A stretch of 32,300 bases of DNA from Usnea hakonensis (GCA_013423325.1 BLJB01000425.1:1-32300); one strand, 5' to 3'. Counted from the first letter of the stretch, positions 10,540 through 22,627 are shown. Program-made: numbers and translations. Notes: a model not told the origin generated them from the sequence alone.

Positions 10540-13500
10540 CTAAGCAACCCCATTACTCACAATCTTCTTGTCCGCTTCTATTTTCTCATAAGCCTCCTTC
10601 GCCTTCCTTGACTCCTCAGCCCTCAGCTGATCATCTCTCCTGACTGCAATGTCCTTTGGTCGGAAGTCACTGTACAGATGCTTTAGTACGACTTCAACAA
10701 CGTAGCAGCCAACATAGTCAATGACCATAAGACCTGTAATGATCAACTTGAACTCTGTGCTGAAGGGGACGAGCTTCAGCTTTTCGTTAATCTCAGGGAT
10801 GAATTCCGTCGAGCAAGAGAAAGCTACACCAGATACGAGGATGAGACCCCAATACATGCCACGGTTCTCACTAATACCTTCTCGGAAGGGACGACCTTGA
10901 TAGTTGATAGCGAAGGTGGAGATTTGCTGGATGAGTTGGAGCAGATAGACTGCGCTGTTGAGGAGGGACGGTTTGAATTCGCCTTCGAGGTCGATCTTCT
11001 CGGCGCGCGGTTCGATACCTCGGACATACTGGGAGAGATAGACGAGCGTGACGATATGGATGGCAAATTGGCCGAGAACAGACCCAATGATGTAAGGATT
11101 AAAAATGTTAGGTTGGGGGCGTTCTTTAGAGAGGCCTTCAACGGACTGGGAGATGTATTAGTAGACGATCTTAGGGTATGCAAGTCGGCTTCTTACCTTT
11201 GCTCGTGAGATGGAGAGAAAGCAGACGCTCATGAGCATGCCACTGATTGTCACCTGGCCGTCTCCAAATTTGATGCCTTCCAGATACAACACGCTCAAGC
11301 TGTATGCACTGATCAAGCAATTGAGCGCTAAAATCTTGTACATCTGTATTGTAGCCACCAACGTACACCGCCCTTGTCGAATGATGTTTGGAATTGCTAT
11401 CACATTTGCAAGCTTGCTAGTAAAAGGAGCCGCCACTGAAGCATCACCAAGCTTGATCCTAGGAGGCTCACTCTCATCAAGCTCCTGCTCCATCATCGAA
11501 GCTGTGAATTTGTCGGCCAAACCAGCTGCATTTTGTTGCGCTATCTGTTGCTTCTTTTGCTCAGGCGTGAGGTTGCCGTTTGCTTCTGGGGGAGGGGCGG
11601 TGCTTTCAGAAGTCCCTTTCTTCTCTGCGGCAGGCGCGCTGGCTGCCACGCCTCCAGCAGCGCCCTTCCTCTCGGCTTGTTGCTGCATTGCCTTTTCGTA
11701 GTGGGGATTTATTGGGCCAGGAGGATAGAGATGGGCAACCTGTATTGGGACAGGTGGTGGAGGCTGGTTGAATCGCTTCATGATGCCAACTTGCTTTTCA
11801 TAGATCTCCTTCATCTTGGTAGTTCTGTAGTGCTCCGCTATTCGGTTCAAGTCATCCTGGGAACCATTGAGGAGAGCCACACCAATGTGAGCTTGTTTCA
11901 AAGCTCCTACGTCATTGGTACCGTCACCACACATAAGCGTGGTGTAGCCTGCATCCTTCAGACCGAGCAGAATGTCTTCTTTTTGCTTTGGTGAGACGCG
12001 AGCATACACCCATGTGTGCCGGAGCAGCTGAGGAAGAGCGGCCTCTTTCTTGTATTTCGACAAGGCATATCCAGTAACACAAAGGTCCTTCTCTCTCACT
12101 ATCTTTTCATCTAACGGCTTGCTAGGGTCGACAGGGATATTGATCTTATCGTCAACGCTTCGCCACACAAGTCGCTTACCGCTTTCATCGTGCTCAGGAG
12201 CATCAAGGATCAGTACGTCCCGATCAATGATCTCAACTTGTCGAGCGACATGCACAGCGGTTAGAGGGTTATCGCCGGTGATCATGACGCAACGATGACT
12301 GCTCTCGTTAAGCATTCGAACAGCCTGCATCGCATCTTCTTTCAGGGGACATTGAAGCACTAAGAATCCAGCAAAAGTCAGATCTGCTTCTACGTCCTCC
12401 CGCTTCAAATCGTTGATCTTTTTCTGGCCGAGCTCCGCATCTGTGGAGAGATACCGATACCCTAGTGCCAGCACTCGCCCTCCATTTCTGGTGAAGTACT
12501 TAAAAGTCTCTTCGTAGCTCGGTGGTACCATGGTCAACATTGTACGGATCGTCTCTGGAGCTCCCTTAACACCAACGAAAGTGCTTCGAACCTTTTTGCT
12601 GCTTGCGCGGTCAGTAGTTAGCACGGTCGCTACAGAGCTCTGCCTCTTCAAGGACGACGAGAACTGGAAGCGACGTTTGATTTGTACAATTTCGCCGCCG
12701 CTTGTGTGTCCTTTGCCAATTGCTGTCGATCTCCCGTTGAGAGTATCATTGCGGCCAAGTGTCCAGCCAAGAGATGTCAGAGTTGCCTTTTCCATAGGAT
12801 CTCCAACAATATCTCCCTCGTCTAATTTTACCAAAGCATGAGCAGTAGCAAGAACAAGCGTCGTCTGCTGGCCAGCCTCAAGCACAGATGTCAAATTGCT
12901 GTGAGCCCCATCTTTCTCGGTCTTCGCATTCTTATCATATAGTGAGAGCCCTGCAATACCGTCTACAACCAGATCTTCTCCTGTCAAAGTGCCCGTCTTG
13001 TCAAAGCAAGCAATGTCCACTCTACCGGCGAAAGGTATCCGGAAAGGCTCTGTGCAGAAAATGGCGTATTTACTTAAAGCGGCAAGACTTGTATTGACGG
13101 CGAGACTAAGCTCCATAGGAAGCTCTGGCGGGACTACACTGGTGATGATTAGGACGCAATCGAGCAAGAGCTTCGAGCGTTTCCGATCCTGCGCAACTCC
13201 CTCAACCCAGACATACCAAGACGCGGCGATTGCGAAGATGAGCAAAAATAGTATGAACAACAGGGCTTCCACATTGTTGGCCGAGACTCGCTCAGTCGAA
13301 TATATCATCGTACGGACCAAGCTTCCCTGGCTCGTCTCAAAACCAGTCTTCACCACTATCGCCATGGCGCCCTTATCTGGGGGAGGTTGGACTCCAGAAG
13401 CTAGTGTAGGGATTGTTTCCGGCGCATCTTCGCTGGCGTTACTATGAGTGACTTGTAGAACCTTGGTGCCACCATAAAGGAAAGCGTTTTTGTCCAACCC

Positions 13501-14574
13501 TTCTGGATCAATTGGCGCATCACTGGGGCGAAGCTGCACGGAATCCTTAAGTAGCGGCGTACTCTCCCCAGACAGCATAGCTTCGTTGACAATTGCTGTC
13601 CCTTCTACCAAAAGCATGTCACAGGCCACTCCGCTATCCTCTTTCGTCCGGTCGACAGATACTAGATCTCCGGGGAGCAGTTTGTCACTTGAATTCATGT
13701 CCCACTTGTTCTGCCTGTATACCCAGAGAGGGTACGGCTGTATGCTCATTCCGCGAAACTCGTTCAGCGTTCTTTGTCTCTGCCAGACCACCGTACTCTC
13801 AAACCCAATCAGCATGACCAAGGTAAATAGAGAGTAATACCAGTAGTCGTCCAAGAGCCAAAGTCCTACGCAGAACATCTGAAAGATGAAGAATGGTGCC
13901 ACCGCGTGCTCCTTCCACAGCTCTGTAAATGTTGGCACTGGGATGTCAAATGTGTTATCGCCATAGTGTTGTTGAACCAGGTCAATCTCTTGTTGTGTTT
14001 GAAGGCCTTGCGATTCTTGGAACGTCCTGATGGCTGGTCTTGGCTCCTTATCTATTTCGTAAGACATAGGCGCAAAGGTGTTCTCTTCGGCATTGTAGAG
14101 GAATCGGCGCTTTTGGAAGAGGAATGAAATGTTCTGCTTTCCACCGACCTATGTCTAATCAGTTCAATCCATGCCATGCGCTGTCGCCTTACTGACATTG
14201 TCTCTAAGTAGCTTGCAAATCTCCGCGGATCCAGCGTTGGTCACAGGTATGACCTTGATCAGAGAAGCATCTCGGACTATCTTGCCTTTATTACATGTGA
14301 AGAGAGCATCAATATTGACATTCCATTTAGTCGTAAGCCAAGTCAAAGATTGCAGTGTGAATATCGAGCCCGCCCATACAAATGTCCACTCCGACCCATT
14401 TATGTATGTATTGTATCGCTCTTCGGGTAGATAGAAAGCGAGGAAGACAGGCCATATCACTAAAAATGGCCAGATATAAAGATGTAAGAATATAGGAAGA
14501 GGGTTGAGGAGTGTGGCGGACTGTATCTGGGGGTTGTTGATGAGAGGTGGCCTGCGAGAGTTGTAAGCTTTCAT
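10540..14574 (-). CDS. SPF1: P5A-type P-ATPase of the endoplasmic reticulum (transmembrane-helix dislocase)
   Basis: P5A ATPases sit in the ER membrane and extract mislocalised transmembrane helices; older literature calls them manganese or cation transporters. Exons 14574-14197, 14148-11197 and 11145-10540, with introns of 48 and 51 nt in phase 0, give 1311 residues (yeast Spf1 is about 1215). Visible motifs are LSGEST (about residue 319, actuator), the P5A signature PPELPMELS (about 466), DKTGTLTGE with the phosphorylated Asp near 509, MITGDNPLT (about 749) and GDGTNDVGALK (about 867). A long, charged, proline- and glutamine-rich insert (about 890-1013) lies between the P domain and the C-terminal helices and is typical of the subfamily's arm. 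The C-terminal helices and a Lys/Glu-rich cytosolic end complete it. The start is the ATG at 14574; no ATG precedes it in frame. Confidence 0.96.
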
Positions 14575-14892
14575 TTCTTGTGACCTGGACACACTTGAGC
14601 TCACATCTTGGCGACGATCACAAGGCGCTCAAGTCAAGGAAAGGACCATGTAGAAGTTAATATATGCATCAACATGATGGATGAGAAGTGTTCTCTACAG
14701 CCTCAAGGACAGTCCAGAGAAATCGGTGAAATCTGGCGCCGATTCTGCAGCTAGCTTAAATTGAACTAGTGGCGTCGATCTGGACATTACCTTAGGGTTT
14801 CGGCAAGAGCATAAAATCCCGCCTCGACAATGTTAAAGACAATGAATGTTAAAGTGCATCAGCCAGCTTCACGGAATTTGTGTTCTACGTAT
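14575..14892. other. Intergenic, 318 bp
   Basis: Sole upstream space for the SPF1-type gene before the end of the next minus-strand gene; it must hold the SPF1 promoter. No clear TATA box or named site seen. Confidence 0.5.
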
Positions 14893-16077
14893 TCATCTGT
14901 CCTCTCTTGATTGGCCTAAGACCGTCTCAATCTCCCTGCAGATCTCGTCTGTAACGTTCTCTGTTCTCGCGCTTCCCCCAAGATCTGCGGTTTTACAACC
15001 CTTATCAATTACATTCTCTACACATTCCACCAATGCATCAGCAGCATCATCTTTCCCCAACCATCTCAACATTTCCGCCCCGGTCCAAACTGCTCCAATT
15101 GGATTCGCGATACCTTTGCCCACAATCTCAAATGCGCTTCCATGGATAGGCTCGAACATGCTCGGGTTCCCTCTTGTGGGATCGAGATTGCTTGTTGGTG
15201 CTATGCCGATACTGCCGGCCAGAGCAGCGGCCAAATCGCTTAGAATATCCGCATGAAGATTCGTAGCGACGATTGTATCCAAGGTCTCCGGATGGAGAGT
15301 CATACGGACGGTCATAGCATCAACAAGCATCTTCTCCCACTCCACTTCTGGGAATTTCTTTGAGACCATAGCAGCGACTTCATCCCAAAGAACAAGACCA
15401 TGAATTTGCGCATTTGATTTGGTGACCACGCACAGCTTGGCTGGCTTTCCCTTCCGCCTTCCACGCTCCCGCGCTGTCTCAAATGCGAATTTCATTATCC
15501 TTTCCACGCCATGACGGGTAAATATTGCTACCTCTGTAGCTATCTCCCAAGGTGTCCCTACATGTGTGCGTCCGCCTTGCCCTGAGTACTCTCCTTCGCT
15601 GTTTTCGCGGACTATTACCCAGTCTAGAAGGGAGGGATTGGCGGAAAGCGCAGCGAGAGGGGAGGTGCAACCGCGCAGAAGGCGGGTGGGGCGGAGATTA
15701 GCGTAGTGGTGGAGGTGACGAATAATAGTTAGGCGGAGGCCGGTGAGCGAGATGTGATCTGGTACATCTGCACGTAGGACATGTCAACGCTAGCTTAGTC
15801 TGAGTTGTAGATTTGAGAGAGCCGAACCAGGATCTCCCACAGAGCCGAAAAGGATAGCGTCATACTTCTTTAGCTCTTCCAGCCCACCCTCAGGGATGTA
15901 ACGGCCACGCGCTTTGTAATGTTCACTGCTCCAGGGTAAGTGGTCGATCTGGAGCGAGAAGGTCCCTAGGGTGGAAGCGAGCTTCTCGAGGACCACGGAG
16001 GTGGCGCCGATGACTTCGGGCCCAATACCATCGCCAGGAATGGAGGCGATATTGAAGACAGGCTTTGTGGACAGCAT
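14893..16077 (-). CDS. NAD-dependent beta-decarboxylating dehydrogenase, tartrate/D-malate type
   Basis: Member of the isocitrate/isopropylmalate dehydrogenase family, which oxidises a 2-hydroxy acid and releases CO2. Exons 16077-15828 and 15767-14893, joined in phase 1 across a 60-nt intron, give 374 residues. Motifs are NIASIPGDGIGPEVI at the N-terminus, ILFGSVGDP, PDHISLTGLRL, YANLRPTR, the catalytic region IVRENSEGEYSG, the lysine region VVTKSNA, and metal/cofactor stretches ATNLHADILSDLAAALAGS and MFEPIHGSAFEIVGKGIANP. The PDHISL and YANLRPTR context resembles tartrate/D-malate dehydrogenases more than the leucine-pathway LEU2 enzymes of fungi. The substrate remains inference. Translation from ATG 16077 (MLSTKPVFN) leaves no obvious mitochondrial presequence. 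Confidence 0.88.
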
Positions 16078-17261
16078 ATCGGCAGCCTTGAGAACATAAT
16101 TCTTCTTGTTAAGGAGATTTGGCAAAAGATTTTCCCCGCATGACGTTGTGAAAAGACATCGTTAACTTTATGGATCTCGCTTGAATACAATTTACGTCAG
16201 TCATATCCCTAATATGTGCTGGGGCGTGGGACTTCCCAGTAGTGAAAAGCTTGTAAATCCCTAGGGGTTCCCCCCTGAAACCCCCCTTCCAAATCCACTC
16301 CCAAATCTCCTTTTTTCTTTTTCTTAGGGAGAGACCCTTTCCCTCCGGGAACTCCTATCGGAGAGACCTTCATTTTTCTTCTCTTTAATATAGAACCTAC
16401 AGTAGGCGGTCAAAATCCACATATAAAGCATTATTTGAAAGCGTATTATTTACTCTATAATTCTACCTCTTTATATTGTTATCATATTGTATATGGAAGA
16501 AAAGGAATCAAAATGAAGAAGAAAAGTTCTTGAGACTTCGCACTTTTTTCTCAAATAAACTGAGTAAAGAAGAAAGCAAGCTTTTCAATTATGTCATACT
16601 CCGTATACCTAAGGTAATTCATTTGGCGGTTGTCTAAAGAACAAGTCACCAAGTCTCTTATCATAAATCTTTGCAGTCAGCAACTCCTGGATACGACTTG
16701 AGAGGGACTGAGCACCCATCTGACCCATGCTGCTAACAATTATATACATTTGGAAAGGAAACTGGGGATACGAAAGAAAAAAAAAAGGGGCCAACTAGAT
16801 AAAAAACCTTGACAGTGTCCCATCCGAGCGAAAAGAGACATCTTGTCAGGGCAAGCATACCAACATGTCTCACGATATTTCAACTCATGGCTCCTATACC
16901 AAACCCTTTGGGCTTGCTCTCCGTCTCATACTCTTCATAACAGCAAGACATCAAGGCTGAAACATCGGATTGCGGCTGAGATGAGCATTAGACGAATCTC
17001 CGCACCAGGTTGCTTTGCCTCCCTGCAACAGCCAAGGGTTTTCAAGTGCTCTAGATATTGCCGTGCAATCATGTGCAAATCTTACCTAAGCTTCCCCTGC
17101 GTCAGAATGCTGACCGTGTGGATTCTTACATTTCGGCACAGACGATTGTCGAGTCTTCTCTGCTGTTCTCCTACTCTCTTTACTATATACACTCACTTCT
17201 TTTCCCTTTCAATTGTTTTACATAGATCTCTGTTCTATGCTGGTAGCTTTCTTGCCCACTA
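16078..17261. other. Intergenic, AT-rich in part, no supported gene
   Basis: Between 16380 and 16600 the sequence is strongly AT-rich, unlike neighbouring coding DNA. Polypyrimidine runs occur at 16267-16345. A copy of ACCTAAGGTA lies at 16607-16616. Open frames on both strands (for example 16609-16794 minus and 16843-17262 plus) lack family motifs. The region could hide a decayed repeat; I cannot identify one. Confidence 0.5.
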
Positions 17262-20200
17262 ATGTCTTCTTCACTATCCTCAAGGCGATCAAGCCTCTTC
17301 ACAAGGAGCTTTCATGTAAGGATATTGTGCTTGATAGCTGCTTCAGCAGGGTTCACCAATTGTACGTCAGCCTCCCACTCCGTGAGACAACTTTATTGCT
17401 ACAAATCACGAGACTTCATCGATTTTGTTTTCTTTCCATCAGCTCTTCGTATAGACTTCAAAACGTGGAAACACGTCATCGCACTTCTGTCTGAATATTT
17501 GGAATGATCTATTCGAAATACAGATCCCGAATGCGTCGATCTCTACGCTGACCTAAGGTACTTTGTACAGCATTATCAATAAACGTGAATGCGACTTTTC
17601 CTCCGTTGCAGGTGACTGTCGGTCCAGACAGTACTCTGACTCCTCCAAACGTATCTATGTGTGCAGTGGAGCAAAACGGACTCGCACCTATAGCCGATGG
17701 CCCGCCGGTACCGGCAGACTACTCGACAGCATGCTCATGTTCTGACCTAATACGCTCCTTCGCATCCGAGGTACCTATTCCTTACTTAGATCGCAACTCT
17801 CGTAACGACACCTTTACGGCGTTTGCGACTCTCACTACCATCGCCAATGCTCAATACATGTATGTGCAATAGCTGCTTCGAAGATAAATCTTGTCCAACT
17901 TTTCCGATCTCAGGTTTGGATAGGGGGCTTGGAGGATTATCTACTAAACATCTTTTGACCGTGATCTATTTGGATATATAGAGACTAATTTCTTTTACAC
18001 GTCAGACCCCCGAGAGACTGTTGCGTTAAATGTTGGGTTACCGCAAGAGACGTTCAAGTCTTCTACTGGCCCACAAATACAGATACTAAGCGTCCAGCAA
18101 ACGTATCGGTACCCATCACAATAACAACTCCGCAAAGTTTCATATCGAACGACATCACGTTGTTAGTTCGCCGCAAAACCCATGCCTCTCTAATGATACT
18201 GACTATAGGTGCTGATTGCAGTATATCTCCGTCAGTCTATGTAGCGTATCGTAATCTTAGGCGGTCTGATGATTGTCCGTCTTTTGGCGATGGTGACTTC
18301 ACACGCGGCAGAACATACAATACCACTATCGCTTATAGGCCTGGTTTTTTATCTACATCCTTATGCACAGGTGAACCGCAAGGCGGCTATCGGGGATTTG
18401 CCGCACTCAACGTTACGGAGCTGCAGTATCCAACCAGCTTTAATGGGACCTGCATGGGTCTGAACATTGAGTTGGAAAAAACTACGAATGGCCCTTATCT
18501 ATCTATACCTCCAGACCTTACCGCCCTGGATCCAGATTGGAGTACCTGTAATGCTGTGTATTGGGGCGCTTTTGATCCTCCGATTGCGCTACACACCGCA
18601 ACAGCTCTAGCTCCAGATCCAGCAAGCAAATCGCCCCCTACGCCGGCGCCAGGAAGTCCTATCGCTCCACCTCATGCTCCAGCAACATCGACACCTCTTG
18701 TCAATCCAGTGGATCCGGGAGGGCACTCTTCTGCTCCAAATGCGGCTCCCTCGGATCCCAGGCAACAAAATCCTAACTTACCGAGTCCGATCAAATCTCC
18801 CGCAGACCCCTCAAGGCCTGACCGGACGGGTCTTGTCAAAGATCCAGCCAGTGATAACAAGGGTGATCCCGTCGCTTCTGCAGACCCTCTCAGAGGAAGT
18901 AAGATATCGCAGGGAAGCTCTAGAACAATATCGGATCCCCAAACTAGTGATCCTCAGCGAGCGGGCGAAGTGAGTGAAGGAGACTCAGGAGCTGATCTTA
19001 GCAACGGAAACAAGGCTGAGCCCCCCTCAAACCCAGGCAATACACAGTCTCCAGCTGATCCTGCTCAATCTTTGCCGTCAATCGGAGGCCATCAGATCCA
19101 AGCGGCGAAAGGGGGCGGGATCATAGTAGCAAGTACCACAATTCAGCCAGGTCTCCAGACCACCATAGACGGCACAACGCTATCAGTCGATAAAGATCAC
19201 GTAGTCTTCGCCAGCAGTACCATTTCTTTGGTGCCACCGCCTGCAGACCCTATCATTACTCTTATCAATGGCGACACTATCAGCGCTGGCGGTCAAGCGG
19301 CCATAGTTAGTGGCACAACCGTTGCTTTGGCTGCCAATGACGCCCTCGTGGTCAATGGCAAGACATCACCCCTTCCACCACCGCCAATACCGACCCTCAC
19401 AGTAGCAGGCCAAACTCTGACGCCTGCTCCCGCTGGCTTCGCTATTGGCCCCGAAAGCGTTCTGCCGGGAGGACCAGCGGTGACAGTCGATGGAAGCACA
19501 TTTTCCCTGGCTTCCGAGAGCAATGCACTTATAGTGAATGGCAAGACGTCGCCTCTTCTACCACCACCACCACCCACGCCAATCCTCACACTAGCAGGCC
19601 AAACAATCACCCCTGCTCCCACCGGTTTCGCTATTGGAGGCCAAAGCGTTTTGCCCGGTGGACCGTCGGTAGTAGTCGATGGGAGCACATTCTCTCTGGC
19701 TTCTGCTTCTGGGAGCAACGCACTTATTGTGAATGGCAAGACGTCACCTCTTCCACCTCCACCACCACCCACGCCAATCCTTACACTAGCAGGCCAAACA
19801 ATCACCCCGGCTCCCACCGGCTTCGCTATCGGAGGCCAGAGCGTTCTGCCCGGTGGACCAGCGGTAACAGTCGATGGGAGCACATTCTCTCTGGCTCCTT
19901 CTGCAAGCAACGCACTTATCGTCAACGGCAAAACCACACCACTATCTTGGACACCTCTCTCCGCCTTCACAGTCGGATCCCAGACATTCACTGCTGCCCC
20001 TATTGGCTTTAACATCGGCACACAGTCAGTATCCCCCGGTGCGTCAGCAGTGATGATCGACGGTACCCCGATTTCGATGGACTCTTCACAATTAATCATC
20101 GGCACTTCGACCGTGCCGTTGGGGCCGGCGGCGCAGACACAGGATGCGGCTTTGCGAAGCTTGATTCTGTATGGTGGGGGAGGCGGAGCGAACGCTACGA

Positions 20201-20334
20201 TTGGATCGTCGAATGTGTCTGGTGTAGCGCGCTTTCTGGGTGGCGGTGGGAGGGCGCGTGTTGGGGTTGGGGCGGTGATCTTCGCGCTCGGTGTGGATCT
20301 GGGTACTGTGATTATTGTCTTGGGGTTGGGGTGA
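17262..20334 (+). CDS. Secreted, probably GPI-anchored protein with C-terminal tandem repeats
   Basis: No enzymatic function is recognised; cell-wall or surface role is inferred. Tentative exons are 17262-17361, 17571-17859, 18006-18161 and 18222-20334 (introns 209, 146 and 60 nt), which sum to exactly 886 codons. Exon 1 would encode a signal-like start containing ILCLIAASAG; it is the least certain part. A cysteine-containing N-terminal domain follows, with PADYSTACSCSDLIRSF, PRDCCVKCWVTARDVQVFYW, FISPSVYVAYRNL and DWSTCNAVYWGAFDPP. Next comes a Pro/Ser/Asp-rich linker of about 150 residues, then repeats of 62-65 residues with the core LTLAGQTITPAPTGFAIGG and ALIVNGKTSPL, and a glycine-rich segment. 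The hydrophobic end VGVGAVIFALGVDLGTVIIV fits a GPI-attachment signal. Known fungal surface proteins share this plan. Confidence 0.72.
19389..19965 (+). repeat. In-frame tandem repeat array inside the secreted-protein gene
   Basis: Three consecutive units of about 186-195 nt each encode AGQT-TPAP-GFAIG-SVLPGGP-VDGSTFSLA-ALIVNGKT-PL, followed by a polyproline spacer. The units at 19576-19770 and 19771-19965 are 195 nt apart and nearly identical in DNA. The unit before is more diverged, and weaker relatives lie on either side (about 19130-19388 and 19966-20120). Confidence 0.85.
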
Positions 20335-21204
20335 GGGGCTGGCTGCTAGGTCGTTTTCAAAGGGTTGGGGGTGGAGGAATGGAGTATGGATACCTGGGGC
20401 CTCTTTGTTGTATATACTGCTGTCCGAGGAAGCGGTTGGAGAGCCGTTTCGGATGTAGAGGGTTTAATTCACCTCAGTCTGGTAACGCGGACTTTTCGTA
20501 CGTGTGGGTGGGTTGAGACGACGATCCTCTTTAAGAGATTTCAAAGAAGGAAAAGAAGGAAAAAAAGATTATGTGGTTTGATGGTTTCGATCGAATGGAT
20601 TCCATGAATCAGGGATTGTTTGACAGGGAATGGAGAATGAGGAGGTATGAAGAATTAGGAGAAACAAGACTATATGGGAAGGCTGCCTCGAAAGCTAACC
20701 GCCGTATCTGCCAAAATTCCCACCCCCCAAAACAATTGGTCGTATTGCTCACTCTCGGTTCCATTCTTCGCATTATAGCTCCTTCCATCTCGCCCAAGCT
20801 CGGATCATTTCACCATCTACCCGGATGGATATCAGACGGAAACTGGTCGCGCGGCTTGCAGAGGAATGCAGACATGGCAGATCTGTTGCGTCCAGCAAAT
20901 CGGCGTCTTGGAATCATTTGAGGGGCGAGCTCTCGGTAGAAGTTTTTGTCCTTTTGGTTGGAGTACAACATAGAAGTCTGGATTGCGTATATTTAGTCGT
21001 TAGTGTTTTCAATGAGTGAGAGGTATAGATGCTCACCTAGCTTCCCGAATGGCCTCACGGGGCAGATGGATGGTAGTGCAGGATTTGACAAGCATTAATC
21101 AGCGCTTTGCATCATGTTGCTTTGGATTCTCCACTCCTACGCTCAGTCGCTTCTGTCGTTTTCAGGTGTCGAGATGTAGCCCGGCGAGGTCCATCGTTTG
21201 TTCT
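20335..21204. other. Intergenic region between convergent genes
   Basis: Holds the 3' flanks of the secreted-protein gene (plus) and the mannosyltransferase gene (minus). Open frames here are short and without motifs; no gene is supported. Confidence 0.55.
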
Positions 21205-22561
21205 TTACAGTCTGAGTTTGTTCAAACACACAGGCTGCAGAACGGATAAATTGAAATCACACTGGCAATCACATCCTACCAGGTTTAACGCGTCCAAGGG
21301 CGTCTTGCTTAGATCTGGTATCGACCCGTCGTCGGCTACATAGGGGCAATACTGGAAAGGCGCATGCTCGTAGCCGAAGTCGGAAAAGTGGTGGATTTGT
21401 GTAGGGGTAAGGAGAAGGGCGACAGCGAGCGAATGCACTGGCGCGTCTCCCCACTGTTGAGAAATCAGTCCCGGTCTTGGATTTGTACAGGCTGGCTGGC
21501 GGGCTTGCATACCCGCTCGTAGTAGAATCCACCGTCGTTGTCTAGATACTCAAAGAGGGTCCGATAGGCTTTGCTGCGATAGAAGTCCATGTCTGCGATT
21601 TCGAAATTGTTGAAGAAGTGGCAGAGATTCCATAGATTGCCATTAGTGTCTCGGTGTCGAAATGAACGAAGCAGAAGTCGGAAGGGCCAAGGCAATGAGG
21701 AGAATTTAGTCATGGCGGTCCAAAGAGCTGTTGTTTTGATCTGGTTCGCCTTCTTATAGTCGGATATTCTGCGGAACAAGCTCGGCACTGTGTCGCCGAG
21801 CTCCCAGAGTGCTTGGACATAGCCATATGTCTTGCCATGCTTTGCCATTTCCACGAAAGGGTCGCTGCAAGGATCAGAAGGGACTGAGACTAGCAATACG
21901 AGGACCTACTATGTGATTGCGCACGTGAAACGTATGCCAGGTTCAATGCGCCAATACCATTTGTACGGCTGCAATGATTCGTGATCGTAGAACATCCTGG
22001 ATTCATTACTTCAGCCAACGCTTCATTGCAATGAGCGAGCTGCTATGCTGACCCGGAATAGAACCTGCACATATGGTGATAGCTCTCATTACCCCCAAAG
22101 TACTGGCCCTCGGCTGCCTGAGCATCCATTTTTACACGGGCCTTTGCCTGATCTATCGAGCTAGGGTAGCCCCACATATCTTGGCCAACAACTCCAAATA
22201 CAGTGATTCCACTTGCTACCTTTTGCACGCCATCGATGAAGGTTTGATCCCATGCTTCGTTGTTCAGGAAGACGATTGGGTAGTGGAAGGCTTTGTTGAA
22301 TTGCTCTTCTAGAGATGTGAGAGACTTAATCGCGCCTTCAAGTTCAGCATTTCTGGCAAGCATGAGAAAAGTTGCATTCTCTCTCGGTGCATCGACATTG
22401 GGTACTTGACAAGTGGTGTGAAAAGGTGTATCAGGCGGGCTTGAAGGGTGAAATTCTCGAGAATTGTAGGTATTCAATAAGGTCCCGACGAATAGTGCGA
22501 AAGTCGCGAAGCAAATGGTCGCTAGGGAATGCCTGTAGCGAGAGAAGACTGACATAGCCAT
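21205..22561 (-). CDS. Alpha-1,2-mannosyltransferase, glycosyltransferase family 15 (KRE2/MNT1-like)
   Basis: Golgi type II membrane enzyme that adds mannose from GDP-mannose to O- and N-linked glycans. Exons 22561-22053, 21996-21910, 21864-21513 and 21453-21205 are separated by introns of 56, 45 and 59 nt and give 398 residues, a normal size. A short N-terminal tail and one membrane anchor (about residues 12-29) precede the lumenal domain. GT15 marks are NATFLMLARNAELEGAIKSL, FHYPIVFLNNEAW, YHHMCRFYSG, YKWYWRIEPGIRFTCAITYD, KTYGYVQALWELGDT, NLCHFFNNFEIADMDFYRS, GGFYYERWGDAPVHSLAVAL and the closing YEHAPFQYCP. The Glu of NFEI (about residue 287) corresponds to the proposed catalytic residue of Kre2. 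The usual HFWSNFEI is HFFNNFEI here. Which KTR subgroup it belongs to cannot be told. Confidence 0.93.
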
Positions 22562-22627
22562 TCAGAAAGAAAAAGAAAATTGAAAATGTTGATGCCATGT
22601 GGATAGATATGGCCTTCTTAGAGCTTC

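Noticed and set aside
11533..11994. 153-codon open frame antisense to the SPF1-type gene
   Set aside because: Lies wholly within the well-supported ATPase exon on the other strand and shows no motif.
8944..16077. Run of three minus-strand genes as a functional cluster
   Set aside because: Macro-domain protein, P5A ATPase and dehydrogenase have no known shared pathway, and their separate promoters and spacing fit ordinary fungal gene order.
16843..17262. 139-codon plus-strand open frame upstream of the surface-protein gene
   Set aside because: No domain or signal-peptide pattern and it overlaps the presumed promoter; likely chance.
19293..20105. 270-codon open frame antisense to the surface-protein repeats
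   Set aside because: It arises from the repeat composition on the other strand; it lacks any domain and mirrors the repeated sense codons.
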